DNA of 64,000 bases from Bacteroides caecimuris (GCF_001688725.2 NZ_CP015401.2:558001-622000), one strand, 5' to 3'. Numbered from the stretch's first letter, positions 16,361 to 26,814 are shown. The notes: a model not told the origin generated them from the letters alone. Numbers and translations: made by a program.

Positions 16361-17956
16361 TTATTCACTGAACCATTGTGGGTCACCTGCACGGTTCTTG
16401 AATAAAGCGTCTTTAATTTTGAAATTACCGTTTTCAGGATCTTCAAAGAGTTCGGCAGATGTTTTGCTATATTCGGTGCACATCGCTTGTGCCTCACTGT
16501 GCCATGCGCAATCGGTGGTATACCAGTTGTCGGAAGTTTCTTTAACGATACTCTTTACGCTACATAGTTTGTTTTTGGCATCGCTGCTACCACAGTTGGC
16601 GAATAAGCATTTTGTGATTCTGATATCGTGTAGTTCCACTTTGTTTGCATCAATGAAGTGTTTTCCACTTTTTTGATCACAAGCATAGAATGTACATTGA
16701 TCGATATTGAATGTGATAGGATGCATTGTATTTTGTGCTGTGAGTGTAAATGTTGGTCCATCGGTGGCGGCTACATCATTAAATGTACATTTACTTATAT
16801 GAATGGAATTCAGATTTCCCGTCATGTCTTTAATGTTGATGACACCATACGAACCAATTTCACTGAAGGTAGTATTAGTAAACTCTATACGATTGATGGA
16901 GCATCCCACACCGCCGCCTTGCACACGCAATATACCACGAGTTTTGGATACCTTGCATTTATCGAAGGAAATGTTTACATCCGTTGTCATGGCATCTTGG
17001 TTAATCATGTAATCGCTGCCTTTGCCATTGTTGTAGAGGTTCATGTTATAAAACTTGATAGAAGTCGTGTTTTCTGTGGCTGTCACTTCTTTGGGCTTGA
17101 AGTTAGGCTGTGCTCCACCGGAGGCACCCCAGAAGATAATTGCATTTACCGATGCGGGAATACTAAGTTTTTCCGTACGTTCGAAAGTGCTTCCAGCAGG
17201 GAAGACGAGCACTACATCTCCTTGTTGTTCGGCAAGAACTGCATCAATGTCATCGCCCTCTTTCAGGTTGGCTATGGTGTATCCTTCCGGAAAGTCTTCT
17301 GTCGTTTCAAATTTACAGTTTCCTCTCAACTTCTGATTGTTATAGATAGAAACTTTGTAAGTGGTGGCAGCTTTGAGTCCTGTCAACGTAGCTTGACCTG
17401 CATTCTTCTCGTTGGCGGTGATGTCGCGGCGTGTCTCCTCTTCGGTAGATTCGATGAGGAAGTGGGTAACGTCCACTCCTGCAGTCCAGTGGATGGTGGC
17501 GTTCTTGCTGGTCACGTTGCTGCTACTTTCGATAATTTGTTCGCTCTTCGTGGTGAAAGTGCCATCCTCCAAAGTGCACCATTTAGACGGTTGGGCAGAT
17601 TCGGAACAGGAACGCAGACGCAAGTAATACGTCGTTTGCTCTTCTAGTCCTGTGATACTGTAAGGGCTGCTTGTAATGCCTTTGTCTTCTCCGTAGATGA
17701 TAGAGCCTTCTTGCAGTTCGTCATTTGTAAATTCGTTTTTATTTACCTCTATGATATAGTAGTCGGTGTTGGGAGTTGCGTTCCAAATAACCTCTGCTTC
17801 GAATGTTTGGGGAGTAACCGCAAGATTGTTGCTGCGGAATAAGCGGTTGTATCGTTCGTCCGAACTCCAGTCATTACTTTTGTCGCAAGACGAAAATGAA
17901 ATAACTGTTAAGCAAATGATGCTTAATAGCGTGTGTATATTTGTACTAATTTTCAT
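16361..17956 (-). CDS. surface glycan-binding-type lipoprotein (FN3 + DUF4957/DUF5123-like)
   Basis: 531-aa lipoprotein directly downstream of SusD (18 bp gap), the usual position of surface glycan-binding proteins. It has a lipobox ending SFSSC with Cys24. Two fibronectin-III-like modules follow (TPNTDYYIIEVNKNEF, GLEEQTTYYLRLRS; then a second with GLKAATTYKVSIYNNQ). The C-terminal half is a right-handed-helix-like region with repeated short strands (SINRIEFTNTTFSEIG, HISKCTFNDV, NIDQCTFYAC), as in DUF4957/DUF5123 proteins of pectin loci. The likely role is binding of galacturonan at the cell surface. ATG at 17956 chosen over an upstream TTG because it gives the compact lipoprotein signal. 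Confidence 0.82.
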   Translation of the reverse strand: MKISTNIHTLLSIICLTVISFSSCDKSNDWSSDERYNRLFRSNNLAVTPQTFEAEVIWNATPNTDYYIIEVNKNEFTNDELQEGSIIYGEDKGITSSPYSITGLEEQTTYYLRLRSCSESAQPSKWCTLEDGTFTTKSEQIIESSSNVTSKNATIHWTAGVDVTHFLIESTEEETRRDITANEKNAGQATLTGLKAATTYKVSIYNNQKLRGNCKFETTEDFPEGYTIANLKEGDDIDAVLAEQQGDVVLVFPAGSTFERTEKLSIPASVNAIIFWGASGGAQPNFKPKEVTATENTTSIKFYNMNLYNNGKGSDYMINQDAMTTDVNISFDKCKVSKTRGILRVQGGGVGCSINRIEFTNTTFSEIGSYGVINIKDMTGNLNSIHISKCTFNDVAATDGPTFTLTAQNTMHPITFNIDQCTFYACDQKSGKHFIDANKVELHDIRITKCLFANCGSSDAKNKLCSVKSIVKETSDNWYTTDCAWHSEAQAMCTEYSKTSAELFEDPENGNFKIKDALFKNRAGDPQWFSE

Positions 17957-17974
17957 AATAATCGTTTTTATCAA

Positions 17975-20002
17975 TTAGAATCCGTATGAATTGGCTAATG
18001 TTCCGTTTGATTCTGAAATCGTTTTACTACCTAGTGGAATCAAATGCCTGTTTTTTACGGTCTTGTTCAGACCTGTGCTAACATAGTCTGTTAATCCCGA
18101 AAGGTTGGAGTCGTTGGAGGTGCTTCCGTCCTCTTTGAACACTTCTTGCTTTGTAGTTGCGTCTTTCTCTATCTTTCCATTTGGGAAGGTTCCCCAGCCC
18201 GGAACGTATTTCCAATTGGGATCTGCGGCATTCTTTATAGCATTCTTGACATCCAATTCGTTATTGATTTCGCTGACAAAGGAGGGATATTCATACCAGC
18301 AAATACTACTCATGTCGATGGAATATTCATCATCGGCTTTCATCTTATAGAAGATGTATTTGGGAGCTATGGTAGTGAGTTGGCGGTAGTCTTCTTTGAA
18401 TTGGTCGATCTTCTTGGAGAGTAATCCCCAACGAATCAAGTCATATTTGCGGACACATTCTCCGGCAAATTCCCATGCGCGTTCATCCACGATGGCGTTG
18501 AAAAAATCGTCACCTGATGAGATAGCAGCTACATACGCTTGTGCATTGGCTTTGTTGTCGAACGCACGGCTGTGAACTTCTGTCAGTGCGGTACGGGCTG
18601 TCATGGCAGTTCCCCCCAATGGATTGGCTGCATCAGCTCCATACAGTTCGTTCATAACTTCAGCATACATTAATAGTATGTCGGAATAACGCATTGCAAT
18701 CCAGTTGATGCCATATCCGATTTTTGCATCGCTCGCACGGACAGCATTCAGCCATTCGTCGTTCATTTTGCGGATGTCCCATTTTGCTACATAGATACCG
18801 AATGGGGCGTTTTTTTGCATATTCTCTTTGATGTGCCCGTTTTCTTCTTTGAGTTCATAAGTGGCACATGTGATGTCACGACGCAGGTCAGAGTGGTCGA
18901 ACGACCAGAAGAACGGAGCGGTTAATTTCACTTTTCCGCTTGAGTTTCCTTTAGCACCGTAGTAGCTGCTTACACCGCTGATTCTCACGCCAATGGTATA
19001 TCCCATTTCTCCGGATTTATTCAGACCGTGTGCTACTTCGTATAGGTTTTCTTTATAAGTATTGTCCAATTTCCGCTGGTTTACTTGGAACCATTGGTCT
19101 GCATACGAAGGATTTAACTTGTGTACACCGCTTCCAATAACAGCTGTCAGATGTTTCAGTGCACGTTCATACAACAGTTTTCTTTCTGCTTCTCCCGGAC
19201 GTTGGGTAGGGTATGTACCGTCAGAGCCGGCAAGTGTCTCGTAGCCGGGTTTGGAGGATTCGCGGATACTGTAGCCGGCTTTGGCAAGGGCGATGCGGGC
19301 GAACAAGCCGTGAGCAAAACCTGCAGTGGCATGTTCGGTCGTATAGCCGGATTCGCCTGCCCAGGGGAGATAGTTTGCAGCTTCTTCCAAGTCGCTCAGC
19401 AATTGTTCCATAATATCGTCTCGGTCGCTTTTGGCTACATATAAATTGGAACCGTCTACCTTGGTCGTTTCGAATTTCATTGGCAGGTCTCCATAGTTTT
19501 TTACAAGGTCAAAATAGACCATGGCACGGATGGTGAGTGCCTCACCCAAGAAATTAGCCATCTTGTTGCGTGCCGGATTTCCTTCTTGGAACAACTCGCT
19601 GGAACGGATTCCTTCTACGACAAGATTGGCGTCCTCAATAATGGCGAAACAGTTTTTCCAATTGTCATCCAGTTTTGACCAGGAACCGCTGATGCTTTCT
19701 CCATTGTAATTACCTAAAGCGCGTTCACTGGATTCGGTGAAAGAAGCCGGTTTGTTAACGTCGGCATCTACTAGTTCAATATCTGTATTGAATCCGAAAT
19801 TCAGAGGGATGCGGGCACCATAAGTGTGGTCGAGGGTAAGCCCTGCATATACTTTGTTCAAACTTTGTTCTGTAAAAGTAAGCGAGTTGAAAACCATGTC
19901 GCCTTTGATTTCGGAAGGAGAGCTTTGATCTAAGAAATCGCTGCAAGAGGTGATGCTCAGTAACCCCATTCCTCCAATGATGTATTTTATAATTGATTTC
20001 AT
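17975..20002 (-). CDS. SusD-like outer-membrane glycan-binding lipoprotein
   Basis: SusD/RagB-family lipoprotein of 675 aa that covers the SusC channel and hands glycans to it. The signal ends LLSITSC with Cys20. Family features are the N-terminal CSDFLDQSSPSEI, the early helices with ALTIRAMVYFDLVKNYGDLP, and the C-terminal stretch IVDERAWEFAGECVRKYDLIRWG. The ATG at 20002 was chosen because nine extra upstream codons would sit in front of a complete lipoprotein signal. SusC ends 13 bp before this start, so the pair is translationally close. It is likely a homogalacturonan oligosaccharide binder, by context. Longer than typical SusD (about 550 aa). Confidence 0.95.
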   Translation of the reverse strand: MKSIIKYIIGGMGLLSITSCSDFLDQSSPSEIKGDMVFNSLTFTEQSLNKVYAGLTLDHTYGARIPLNFGFNTDIELVDADVNKPASFTESSERALGNYNGESISGSWSKLDDNWKNCFAIIEDANLVVEGIRSSELFQEGNPARNKMANFLGEALTIRAMVYFDLVKNYGDLPMKFETTKVDGSNLYVAKSDRDDIMEQLLSDLEEAANYLPWAGESGYTTEHATAGFAHGLFARIALAKAGYSIRESSKPGYETLAGSDGTYPTQRPGEAERKLLYERALKHLTAVIGSGVHKLNPSYADQWFQVNQRKLDNTYKENLYEVAHGLNKSGEMGYTIGVRISGVSSYYGAKGNSSGKVKLTAPFFWSFDHSDLRRDITCATYELKEENGHIKENMQKNAPFGIYVAKWDIRKMNDEWLNAVRASDAKIGYGINWIAMRYSDILLMYAEVMNELYGADAANPLGGTAMTARTALTEVHSRAFDNKANAQAYVAAISSGDDFFNAIVDERAWEFAGECVRKYDLIRWGLLSKKIDQFKEDYRQLTTIAPKYIFYKMKADDEYSIDMSSICWYEYPSFVSEINNELDVKNAIKNAADPNWKYVPGWGTFPNGKIEKDATTKQEVFKEDGSTSNDSNLSGLTDYVSTGLNKTVKNRHLIPLGSKTISESNGTLANSYGF

Positions 20003-20015
20003 ATATGTATCTGTT

Positions 20016-23000
20016 TTAGAATGTAACATTTATACCACCTACAAATGAACGGCTTTTAGGATAGGCTGAATAGTCTATGCCCGGAGTCATAGGTGTTTTG
20101 CGACAAGTGTCTACTTCCGGGTCGGCACCGGAATATTTAGTGAAGCAGTAGAGGTTGTATCCTGTAAAGTAGATACGCACATTCTGCATTTGTAGTTTTT
20201 GTACGAAAACTTTCGGCAATGTGTAACCGATGGAAATATTGTTGACACGCAGGAAGGCACCGTCTTCTACAGCCCAGTCCAAAAGTGGAATCTGTGTGAT
20301 GGAAGCAGGGTTGAATATGCTGGCACCGGCATTTATTTCATTTAGACGGTTGATAGCATAGTCGCTTCCAAATTCGTTGATATAGCTTTTGGAAGTCATG
20401 TCCATTCCGTTGGCAGGGTCAATCCAAGTGTAACGTTTGCTAAGGTTGAATTCATTGTTCAGATTCCAATCTTTTTTTGTGTCACTATAGAATCCGGAAG
20501 CAAGTTTGGTAGCGTTGATAATTTTGTTTCCCAATGAATAGTTAAAGAATGCATTTAAATCAAAGCTCTTATATCGTGCATTGATACCGAAACCGCCGGT
20601 TATTTTCGGGATTGTATTTCCAAGGCGTTCTTTCTCGATTTTACCATCTGCATTTGCTTTCAGTTTGGGTGATCCAGGACCGAAATTATTGACTTTCATA
20701 CCCGATTCCGTCGGATTGACACGTCCTTCCTTAAGTTTCCATCCATTATCCCAAGTAAAGTCTTCTGTAGTATAGAAACCATCTAGTTTATAACCGTATA
20801 CTTCACCTAGTCTTCCACCTTCTTCAATTAGGAAATCATCGATACCAGCGATGAGACTGCCACCCCAGCCACTGCTTTGCCAGATTTTATTTGTAGGCAG
20901 TTTGTCAATTTTAGCTTGATTATAAGAAATGTTGAAGTTGAAATTCAGACCGAAATCTTTTTGGTCGACAAGGATAGCGTCTAAAGCAAGCTCAATACCT
21001 TTGTTGGAGGTTTGACCGAAATTCTGATATTGGAACTCATAACCAGCTCCTTTGGGGAGGGTAGTTTGCATCAACAAATCTTTGGTCGTGTTCCAGTATG
21101 CATCTAAGCTACCAGAAAGGCGTCCGTTCCAGAAGCCGAAATCCAAACCTATATTACGAGTGAGCGTTGTTTCCCATTTCAAGTTCGGGTTGGACAAGTT
21201 TTTACCTCTTTGCAGAACCACGCTGCTTGTATTGTTGAAATAGATATGTTTGTCTCCCGAACCTGCTAGTGAGTAAGTTGTTTCTAGCGACCCGGAGGGA
21301 ATCCGATTGTTTCCTGCCGTACCGATGCTTAAACGAAGTTTTAAGTTGGAAAGCCATTCTTGGGAGTTTTTCATGAAAGCTTCGTCGGATATACGCCATG
21401 CTAAAGCCAATGAAGGGAAGTATCCCCATTGATTGCCGGAGGCAAATTTGCTGGAGCCGTCTGCACGCATGGTGAAGGTCATCAGGTATTTATCGTTAAT
21501 GGTGTAGTTGATACGTCCGAAAAAAGAGAGCAAGTTGTCTTTGATGCCAATGTATGTATCTGTGGGAAGTGCCTGACCTTGTCCCATATTAGCAAGTACT
21601 TCTTTTATTGACATGTTTTTAGGGAAACCTACAGATGTCATTGTTGTTTTGTGGTCGTAGCTGCTGGATACTTCATGACCTAACATGACATTCATTCTGT
21701 GGTTCAAATTGAACATTTTATCGTTATTATATGTAACAGTATTGGCGTTTCTCCAGTTCTTGTTGATAAGTTTGGTTAATAACGCTTGGGGCATTCCCGG
21801 ATTTCCGTATTTACTGTTGTTTGTAGCTTCCACTCCCCATACTTGGTCAGTATTATTGTATTTCCATCCATATCCGAATTCGCTTCTGAATTTAAGTCCT
21901 TTTACGGGTTCCCAGTTCACTCCGGCATTGTAGTTTTGTTGGAAGCGGCTAACGCGTTTGTAAGTCGCGTTCAATATCTCGATAGGCGTATAACGTGCGT
22001 TATTAACGTTTTCATCATCGTCACTGCCGCCACTGATTAATTTTTCAACAGGAGCAAATACTACAGAGCGTGCATTTACAGAAGTGGTTGCACTTGATTG
22101 ATTGTCATCTGCACCGCTTCCGGTTCCTTTTACTTTTTGATAGGATAAACGGGCATTGAAGTCAAATGTTAGCCATTTGTTGATTTTTGTATTTATTTTA
22201 GCATTGATGTTGTCTTTGGCAAAACCTGAGTTCAACATGATACTTTTTTCGTCGTTACGTGAATAACTGATATTGAATTTGGTATCTTTGTTTCCACCAC
22301 TGACACTAATATTGTATTGTTGTTGATTACCGGTGCGACCAAATATTTCTCCTTGATAGTCGGTGTCTGTGTATGATTTATAAATCTCCAGATCGTCAAA
22401 GGTGCCATAATTAAAACTTTTTTGGTCTAATTCTTGTTGCCACATCACAAACTCATACGGATTGAGCACATCGACCATCTTGGTCACTTTGCGCAAACCG
22501 TAAGATGCACCGAAGTTTACCTGCACCTTACCTTCCTGACCAGATTTAGTAGTAATGATGATAACACCATTTGCACCACGGGCACCATAAATAGCAGTAG
22601 AAGAAGCATCTTTCAATACATCTACCGATTGAATATCTGTTGGAGCAATATCAGAGATACTTGATACGGGAAATCCGTCTACAATATAAAGCGGTGAATT
22701 GTCTTGAGATAGAGAACCGCCACCACGTACGCGGATTTTTACGTCTGCATCGGGAGAACCTTCAGTCGTTGTGATAGATACACCGGCCATTTTTCCCTGT
22801 AATGCTTCTGATGCAGAAGATACCGGAATGGCAGCTATCTGTTTGGCACTAACGGAAGATACGGAACCAGTCAAATCTTTTTTTGCAACGGTTCCGTAAC
22901 CAATTACCACAACTTCGTCTAATGCTTGTGTGTCATCGGAAAGAGTGACATTAATTTGACTTTGTCCTTTTACAGCAATATCCTGAGTTTTCATTCCGAT

Positions 23001-23246
23001 ATAAGAAATTGTAAGGATTGCTTTTGAAGGAACCTTGATAGAATAGTTACCATCTAAATCGGTAATTGTACCATTGGTAGTATTCCCTTTTTCTACTACA
23101 GAAGCTCCAATGATCGGTTCCCCTGTTGTGTCTTTCACATTACCTTTTACGGTAATTGTCTGCGCTGATACGCCAAGCGATATCGCTGCAAATAGCATTA
23201 GCAGCCAACTGCGCATGTTTTTCACTTTGTTAGACATTCTTTGCAT
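20016..23246 (-). CDS. SusC-like TonB-dependent outer-membrane transporter
   Basis: 1076-aa TonB-dependent receptor of the SusC/RagA family. After the signal peptide (ending GVSAQ) comes a carboxypeptidase-D-regulatory-like domain (GNVKDTTGEPIIGASVVEKG ..). Then the TonB-box region DEVVVIGYGT, the plug (LQGKMAGVSI, LYIVDGFPVSS, VLKDASSTAIYGARGANGVI) and a 22-strand barrel ending FVGGINVTF. It imports pectic oligosaccharides across the outer membrane together with the SusD partner downstream. The minus-strand promoter is the -7 TACTTTTG (complement of 23310-23317). It heads the SusC-SusD-SGBP operon and diverges from the PL1 genes. Confidence 0.96.
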   Translation of the reverse strand: MQRMSNKVKNMRSWLLMLFAAISLGVSAQTITVKGNVKDTTGEPIIGASVVEKGNTTNGTITDLDGNYSIKVPSKAILTISYIGMKTQDIAVKGQSQINVTLSDDTQALDEVVVIGYGTVAKKDLTGSVSSVSAKQIAAIPVSSASEALQGKMAGVSITTTEGSPDADVKIRVRGGGSLSQDNSPLYIVDGFPVSSISDIAPTDIQSVDVLKDASSTAIYGARGANGVIIITTKSGQEGKVQVNFGASYGLRKVTKMVDVLNPYEFVMWQQELDQKSFNYGTFDDLEIYKSYTDTDYQGEIFGRTGNQQQYNISVSGGNKDTKFNISYSRNDEKSIMLNSGFAKDNINAKINTKINKWLTFDFNARLSYQKVKGTGSGADDNQSSATTSVNARSVVFAPVEKLISGGSDDDENVNNARYTPIEILNATYKRVSRFQQNYNAGVNWEPVKGLKFRSEFGYGWKYNNTDQVWGVEATNNSKYGNPGMPQALLTKLINKNWRNANTVTYNNDKMFNLNHRMNVMLGHEVSSSYDHKTTMTSVGFPKNMSIKEVLANMGQGQALPTDTYIGIKDNLLSFFGRINYTINDKYLMTFTMRADGSSKFASGNQWGYFPSLALAWRISDEAFMKNSQEWLSNLKLRLSIGTAGNNRIPSGSLETTYSLAGSGDKHIYFNNTSSVVLQRGKNLSNPNLKWETTLTRNIGLDFGFWNGRLSGSLDAYWNTTKDLLMQTTLPKGAGYEFQYQNFGQTSNKGIELALDAILVDQKDFGLNFNFNISYNQAKIDKLPTNKIWQSSGWGGSLIAGIDDFLIEEGGRLGEVYGYKLDGFYTTEDFTWDNGWKLKEGRVNPTESGMKVNNFGPGSPKLKANADGKIEKERLGNTIPKITGGFGINARYKSFDLNAFFNYSLGNKIINATKLASGFYSDTKKDWNLNNEFNLSKRYTWIDPANGMDMTSKSYINEFGSDYAINRLNEINAGASIFNPASITQIPLLDWAVEDGAFLRVNNISIGYTLPKVFVQKLQMQNVRIYFTGYNLYCFTKYSGADPEVDTCRKTPMTPGIDYSAYPKSRSFVGGINVTF

Positions 23247-23548
23247 GTTTATTAATTAATGGTTGTTGTTTTTAATTCCGTACTTATATTTAGAGTTAAT
23301 TCCTCGGTACAAAAGTATATGAATGTGAATATAGCTATGTGCAATATTTGTTTTTGACCTAGTATTTTTTGTTTTTTAATAGCCGACAGGCATTTTTAGA
23401 ATAGTGTTGAAACAAAAAATGCACATGATAACTTGAAAAGGCCTTGTTTTATCATTTTCAATGATTTGGAAAAACAAAATTTGAACAAGACTTTTCTTTA
23501 TCCTACCTACTTTTGCTCTCATTAATCAAATAATTAATCTAATAATGT
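23247..23548. promoter_or_regulatory. divergent control region between SusC and PL1
   Basis: The minus-strand -7 TACTTTTG (complement of 23310-23317) drives SusC. The plus-strand -7 TACTTTTG at 23508-23515, with TTTG at 23480-23483, drives PL1; the spacing of 24 bp is longer than usual. Between them is AAACAAAAAATGCAC at 23410-23424, identical over 15 bases to a word in the GH105/IIC control region. An inverted GCATTTTT lies at 23391-23398. This is the natural place for binding by the HTCS regulator. Confidence 0.6.
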
Positions 23549-25189
23549 ATGAAAATGGATATAATTCCAAGTAAATGGTGTTTAGCCATTTTATTTGCTT
23601 TTGGAATCCTGGCGTGTACTGATGGTGGTGACGCAAATGAATTGCCTAAAGAACCTGAAGGGACTGGAGAAACTCAAGATGAAAAGATACCAGCTTTTCC
23701 TGGGGCAGAAGGACATGGACGCTACACAACCGGTGGGCGTGGTGGCGATGTATATATTGTTACTTCATTGGAGGACAAATTACAGAACGGAACTTTGCGT
23801 TATGGTATTGAGAAACTAAGCGGAAAACGTACAATTGTTTTCCAGGTATCCGGAACTATTCATTTAAACGGTGATTTAAAGATTAAGAATGGAGATTTGA
23901 CCATTGCAGGACAGACGGCTCCGGGGGATGGTATTTGTTTGGCTGGTTATCCGGTTTTCTTGGAAGCAGACAATGTTATTGTCCGTTTTATGCGTTTTCG
24001 AATGGGAAATAAAGAAGATGTCAGTGCAGACGGAGCCGACGCCTTTGGCGGTCGGTATCATAAGAATATAGTGATTGATCATTGTTCTATGAGTTGGTGT
24101 ACTGACGAATGTGTTTCTTTCTATCAAAATGAGAATTTTACACTGCAATGGTGTCTTATTTCTGAAAGTCTGCGTTTAGGCGGGCATACAAAAGGTCCTC
24201 ATGGTTATGGTGGGATATGGGGAGGGATGAAAGCTTCTTTTCACCATAATCTATTGGCACATCATGACAGCCGTAATCCTCGTCTAGGTCCTGGAGTTAA
24301 TTCGACCAAAGAGAATGAAATTGTTGATATGCGTAATAATGTCATTTATAACTGGTGTGGAAACTCTTGTTATGGTGGAGAAGCCATGCATGTAAATATT
24401 GTGAATAATTTTTATAAGCCGGGGCCTGCCACTCCTACTGGTACTTCTAAACGTGGACGTATTATTGCCATTGACAAAAAAGTGAGTGATTCGGATAAGA
24501 AATCATATCCGGCCATTTTTGACACTTGGGGAGATTTCTTTATCCAAGGAAATGTGGTGGATGATGGGCAAATGAATGGTGCGGCTGATTACGATCGTTG
24601 TATGAAGGCTACAAAGGATAACTGGGAGTACGGAGTTTATAATCAGTTTGATAAAAAGTATGGAACGTTGGATGAAGGTATAAAAAAAGCTCTTAGACGT
24701 ACCACTCCTGTAGAAACAGGTACTGTTACCACTCATGATGCCCGTACGGCTTTTGAGCGTGTTATGGATTATGCAGGTTGTTCTTTGCACAGGGATAGAG
24801 TGGATGAACGTATTGTTCAGGAGACTCGTACCGGGACTGCGAACTATCAAGGAATGAACGAGCACAATGGTCAGGGAGTTGTTGAAGGTATTGATTGGAA
24901 AAGCGTGGGGTATCCAAAGAAAGGTATCATTGATAGTCAGGATGATGTGATTCCTGTTGGAGAATCTTCAGCATGGCCTGAATTGGTACAAGGTGTTATT
25001 CTGAAGGATTCGGATAATGATGGTATGCCTGATGAATGGGAAAAAAAGTATGGTTTGAATCCGAATGATGCTTCTGACCGAAATGGTAAAACAGTAGATG
25101 AGGAAGGAATATATACAAATCTGGAGATGTATATGAATAGCTTGGTACAAAAGATTGTTGAGGAACAGAATAAAGGAGGAATACAATAA
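23549..25189 (+). CDS. PL1 pectate lyase, lipoprotein
   Basis: Polysaccharide lyase family 1 enzyme that cuts polygalacturonate by calcium-dependent beta-elimination. The parallel beta-helix pattern is clear: FPGAEGHGRYTTGGRGG, NIVIDHCSMSWCTDE, LGGHTKGPHGYGGIWGG and HHDSRNPRLG. Arg242 and Arg245 of the last motif include the expected catalytic arginine. The N terminus is a lipoprotein signal (FGILAC, Cys23) followed by acidic residues (TDGGD), as in surface-exposed Bacteroides lipoproteins, so outer-surface cleavage is likely. The C-terminal tail DSDNDGMPDEWE is a calcium-binding, thrombospondin-3-like motif. It has its own promoter and forms an operon with the second PL1 gene. Confidence 0.94.
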   Translation: MKMDIIPSKWCLAILFAFGILACTDGGDANELPKEPEGTGETQDEKIPAFPGAEGHGRYTTGGRGGDVYIVTSLEDKLQNGTLRYGIEKLSGKRTIVFQVSGTIHLNGDLKIKNGDLTIAGQTAPGDGICLAGYPVFLEADNVIVRFMRFRMGNKEDVSADGADAFGGRYHKNIVIDHCSMSWCTDECVSFYQNENFTLQWCLISESLRLGGHTKGPHGYGGIWGGMKASFHHNLLAHHDSRNPRLGPGVNSTKENEIVDMRNNVIYNWCGNSCYGGEAMHVNIVNNFYKPGPATPTGTSKRGRIIAIDKKVSDSDKKSYPAIFDTWGDFFIQGNVVDDGQMNGAADYDRCMKATKDNWEYGVYNQFDKKYGTLDEGIKKALRRTTPVETGTVTTHDARTAFERVMDYAGCSLHRDRVDERIVQETRTGTANYQGMNEHNGQGVVEGIDWKSVGYPKKGIIDSQDDVIPVGESSAWPELVQGVILKDSDNDGMPDEWEKKYGLNPNDASDRNGKTVDEEGIYTNLEMYMNSLVQKIVEEQNKGGIQ

Positions 25190-25230
25190 ATAAGCTTGGT
25201 GTATTTTTGTATTATTCCATAAATAAAAAT

Positions 25231-26814
25231 ATGAATATGAATTTGATCTTTCGTTGTTTAACCGTTTTATTAACTCTGATCGGAAATGAGGCTGCTTTTG
25301 CCTCTTCTGGTATTGGTAACACTCTTGATTTTGGAGAGTTGGCTGCTTTTCCCGGAGCAGAAGGATATGGACGTATGACTACAGGCGGACGTGGAGGTGA
25401 AGTGTATATTGTTACTTCTTTAGTAGATGATGGGATGCCTGGCACTTTACGTTATGGTATAGAAAAGTTGGATGGTCCTCGTACTATCATTTTTCAAGTG
25501 TCCGGTACAATATTTCTGCATAAAGACCTAAAAATACGGAAAGGGAATTTGACTATTGCGGGACAAACTGCACCGGGAAACGGTATTTGCATAGCGGGTT
25601 ATCCGGTGACAAATTATGCTAGTAATGTAATTCTCCGTTTTTTACGTTTCCGTATGGGTAATAAAGAATGTGTGCATCCTGACGGTGCAGATGCTTTAGG
25701 AGGAAAAGGGGCAAGGAATGTGATTATAGACCATTGCTCTATCAGCTGGTGTACAGATGAATGTGCCTCTTTTTATGAAAATGATGATTTTACTATGCAG
25801 TGGTGCATTATTTCTGAAAGTCTTAGATTAGGTGGACATACCAAAGGTCCTCATGGATATGGAGGAATTTGGGGAGGCGAACACTCTTCTTATCACCATA
25901 ATCTATTAGCCCATCATGATAGCCGGAATCCCCGTTTCGGATTAGGAGCTAAGGTACGTAAGAATGGAGAATGTGATGGTGATTATGTAGATTTTCGCAA
26001 TAATGTGATCTATAATTGGGGTATGAACAGTTCGTATGGTGGTGAAAGGATGAATATTAATATAGTGAACAATTATTATAAACCAGGTCCTGCAACGGTG
26101 ACAGGTTCTAAACGTGGACGGATTTTTGCTATAGATGCAACAGAAAATAGGAATGGGGGATATCTGTGGGGAAAGTATTATATCGATGGTAACGTTGTAG
26201 ATGGAGGGGTAGATGATAAAAACAACCAAAAGGCTACAGCTAATAATTGGGAATATGGAGTTTACAATCAATTTTCGAATAATTATAAGAAAGTGGTTAC
26301 GCAAAAAACTAAAGACTCGATTCGATTGGACAAACCTCACGAATTTGCATCGGTAACGACACATTCTGCTTTCAATGCTTATAAACAAGTGTTGGATTAT
26401 GCGGGGTGTTCATTGCATCGAGATGATGTGGATGCACGTATTGTGAAGGAAACACGTACGAGAACAGCTGGATATAAAGGTTTGAATGTTCATAATGGAG
26501 AAGGAGGTATTTGGAAAAGTGAAGGATATCCGAAACCAGGATTGATAGATAGTCAGGATGATTTGCTCTCGTTAAATACTTCGGAAAATGTTTCCGCATG
26601 GCCAGTTCTTTTACAGAGAAGTGCCTTGATTGATTCTGATAATGATGGTATGCCTGATGCATGGGAGAGAAAATTCGGATTAAATCCTCATGATGCTTCT
26701 GATGGCAATGGAAAAACGATAGATAAATATGGCCAGTATACAAATCTGGAAATGTATATGAATAGTTTGGTGCATGACATTATTGAAAAACAAAATAGCG
26801 GTGGAAAGAAGTAA
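25231..26814 (+). CDS. second PL1 pectate lyase
   Basis: A close paralogue of the preceding gene over its whole length: FPGAEGYGRMTTGGRGG, NVIIDHCSISWCTDE, LGGHTKGPHGYGGIWGG, HHDSRNPRFG, and the C-terminal DSDNDGMPDAWERKFG. It keeps the catalytic SRNPR motif. The N terminus (MNMNLIFRCLTVLLTLIG...AFASS) is a cleavable signal without a lipobox, so it is predicted to be periplasmic or secreted rather than lipid-anchored. The ATG at 25231 was preferred to the upstream TTG at 25207, 17 bp after the previous stop codon. The pair looks like a tandem duplication followed by a split of location, one at the surface and one inside. Confidence 0.93.
   Translation: MNMNLIFRCLTVLLTLIGNEAAFASSGIGNTLDFGELAAFPGAEGYGRMTTGGRGGEVYIVTSLVDDGMPGTLRYGIEKLDGPRTIIFQVSGTIFLHKDLKIRKGNLTIAGQTAPGNGICIAGYPVTNYASNVILRFLRFRMGNKECVHPDGADALGGKGARNVIIDHCSISWCTDECASFYENDDFTMQWCIISESLRLGGHTKGPHGYGGIWGGEHSSYHHNLLAHHDSRNPRFGLGAKVRKNGECDGDYVDFRNNVIYNWGMNSSYGGERMNINIVNNYYKPGPATVTGSKRGRIFAIDATENRNGGYLWGKYYIDGNVVDGGVDDKNNQKATANNWEYGVYNQFSNNYKKVVTQKTKDSIRLDKPHEFASVTTHSAFNAYKQVLDYAGCSLHRDDVDARIVKETRTRTAGYKGLNVHNGEGGIWKSEGYPKPGLIDSQDDLLSLNTSENVSAWPVLLQRSALIDSDNDGMPDAWERKFGLNPHDASDGNGKTIDKYGQYTNLEMYMNSLVHDIIEKQNSGGKK

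Noticed and set aside
16658..17647. Long plus-strand frame (329 codons) opposite the glycan-binding lipoprotein
   Set aside because: It is antisense to a well-supported lipoprotein with signal and FN3 modules; its protein has no recognisable domain.
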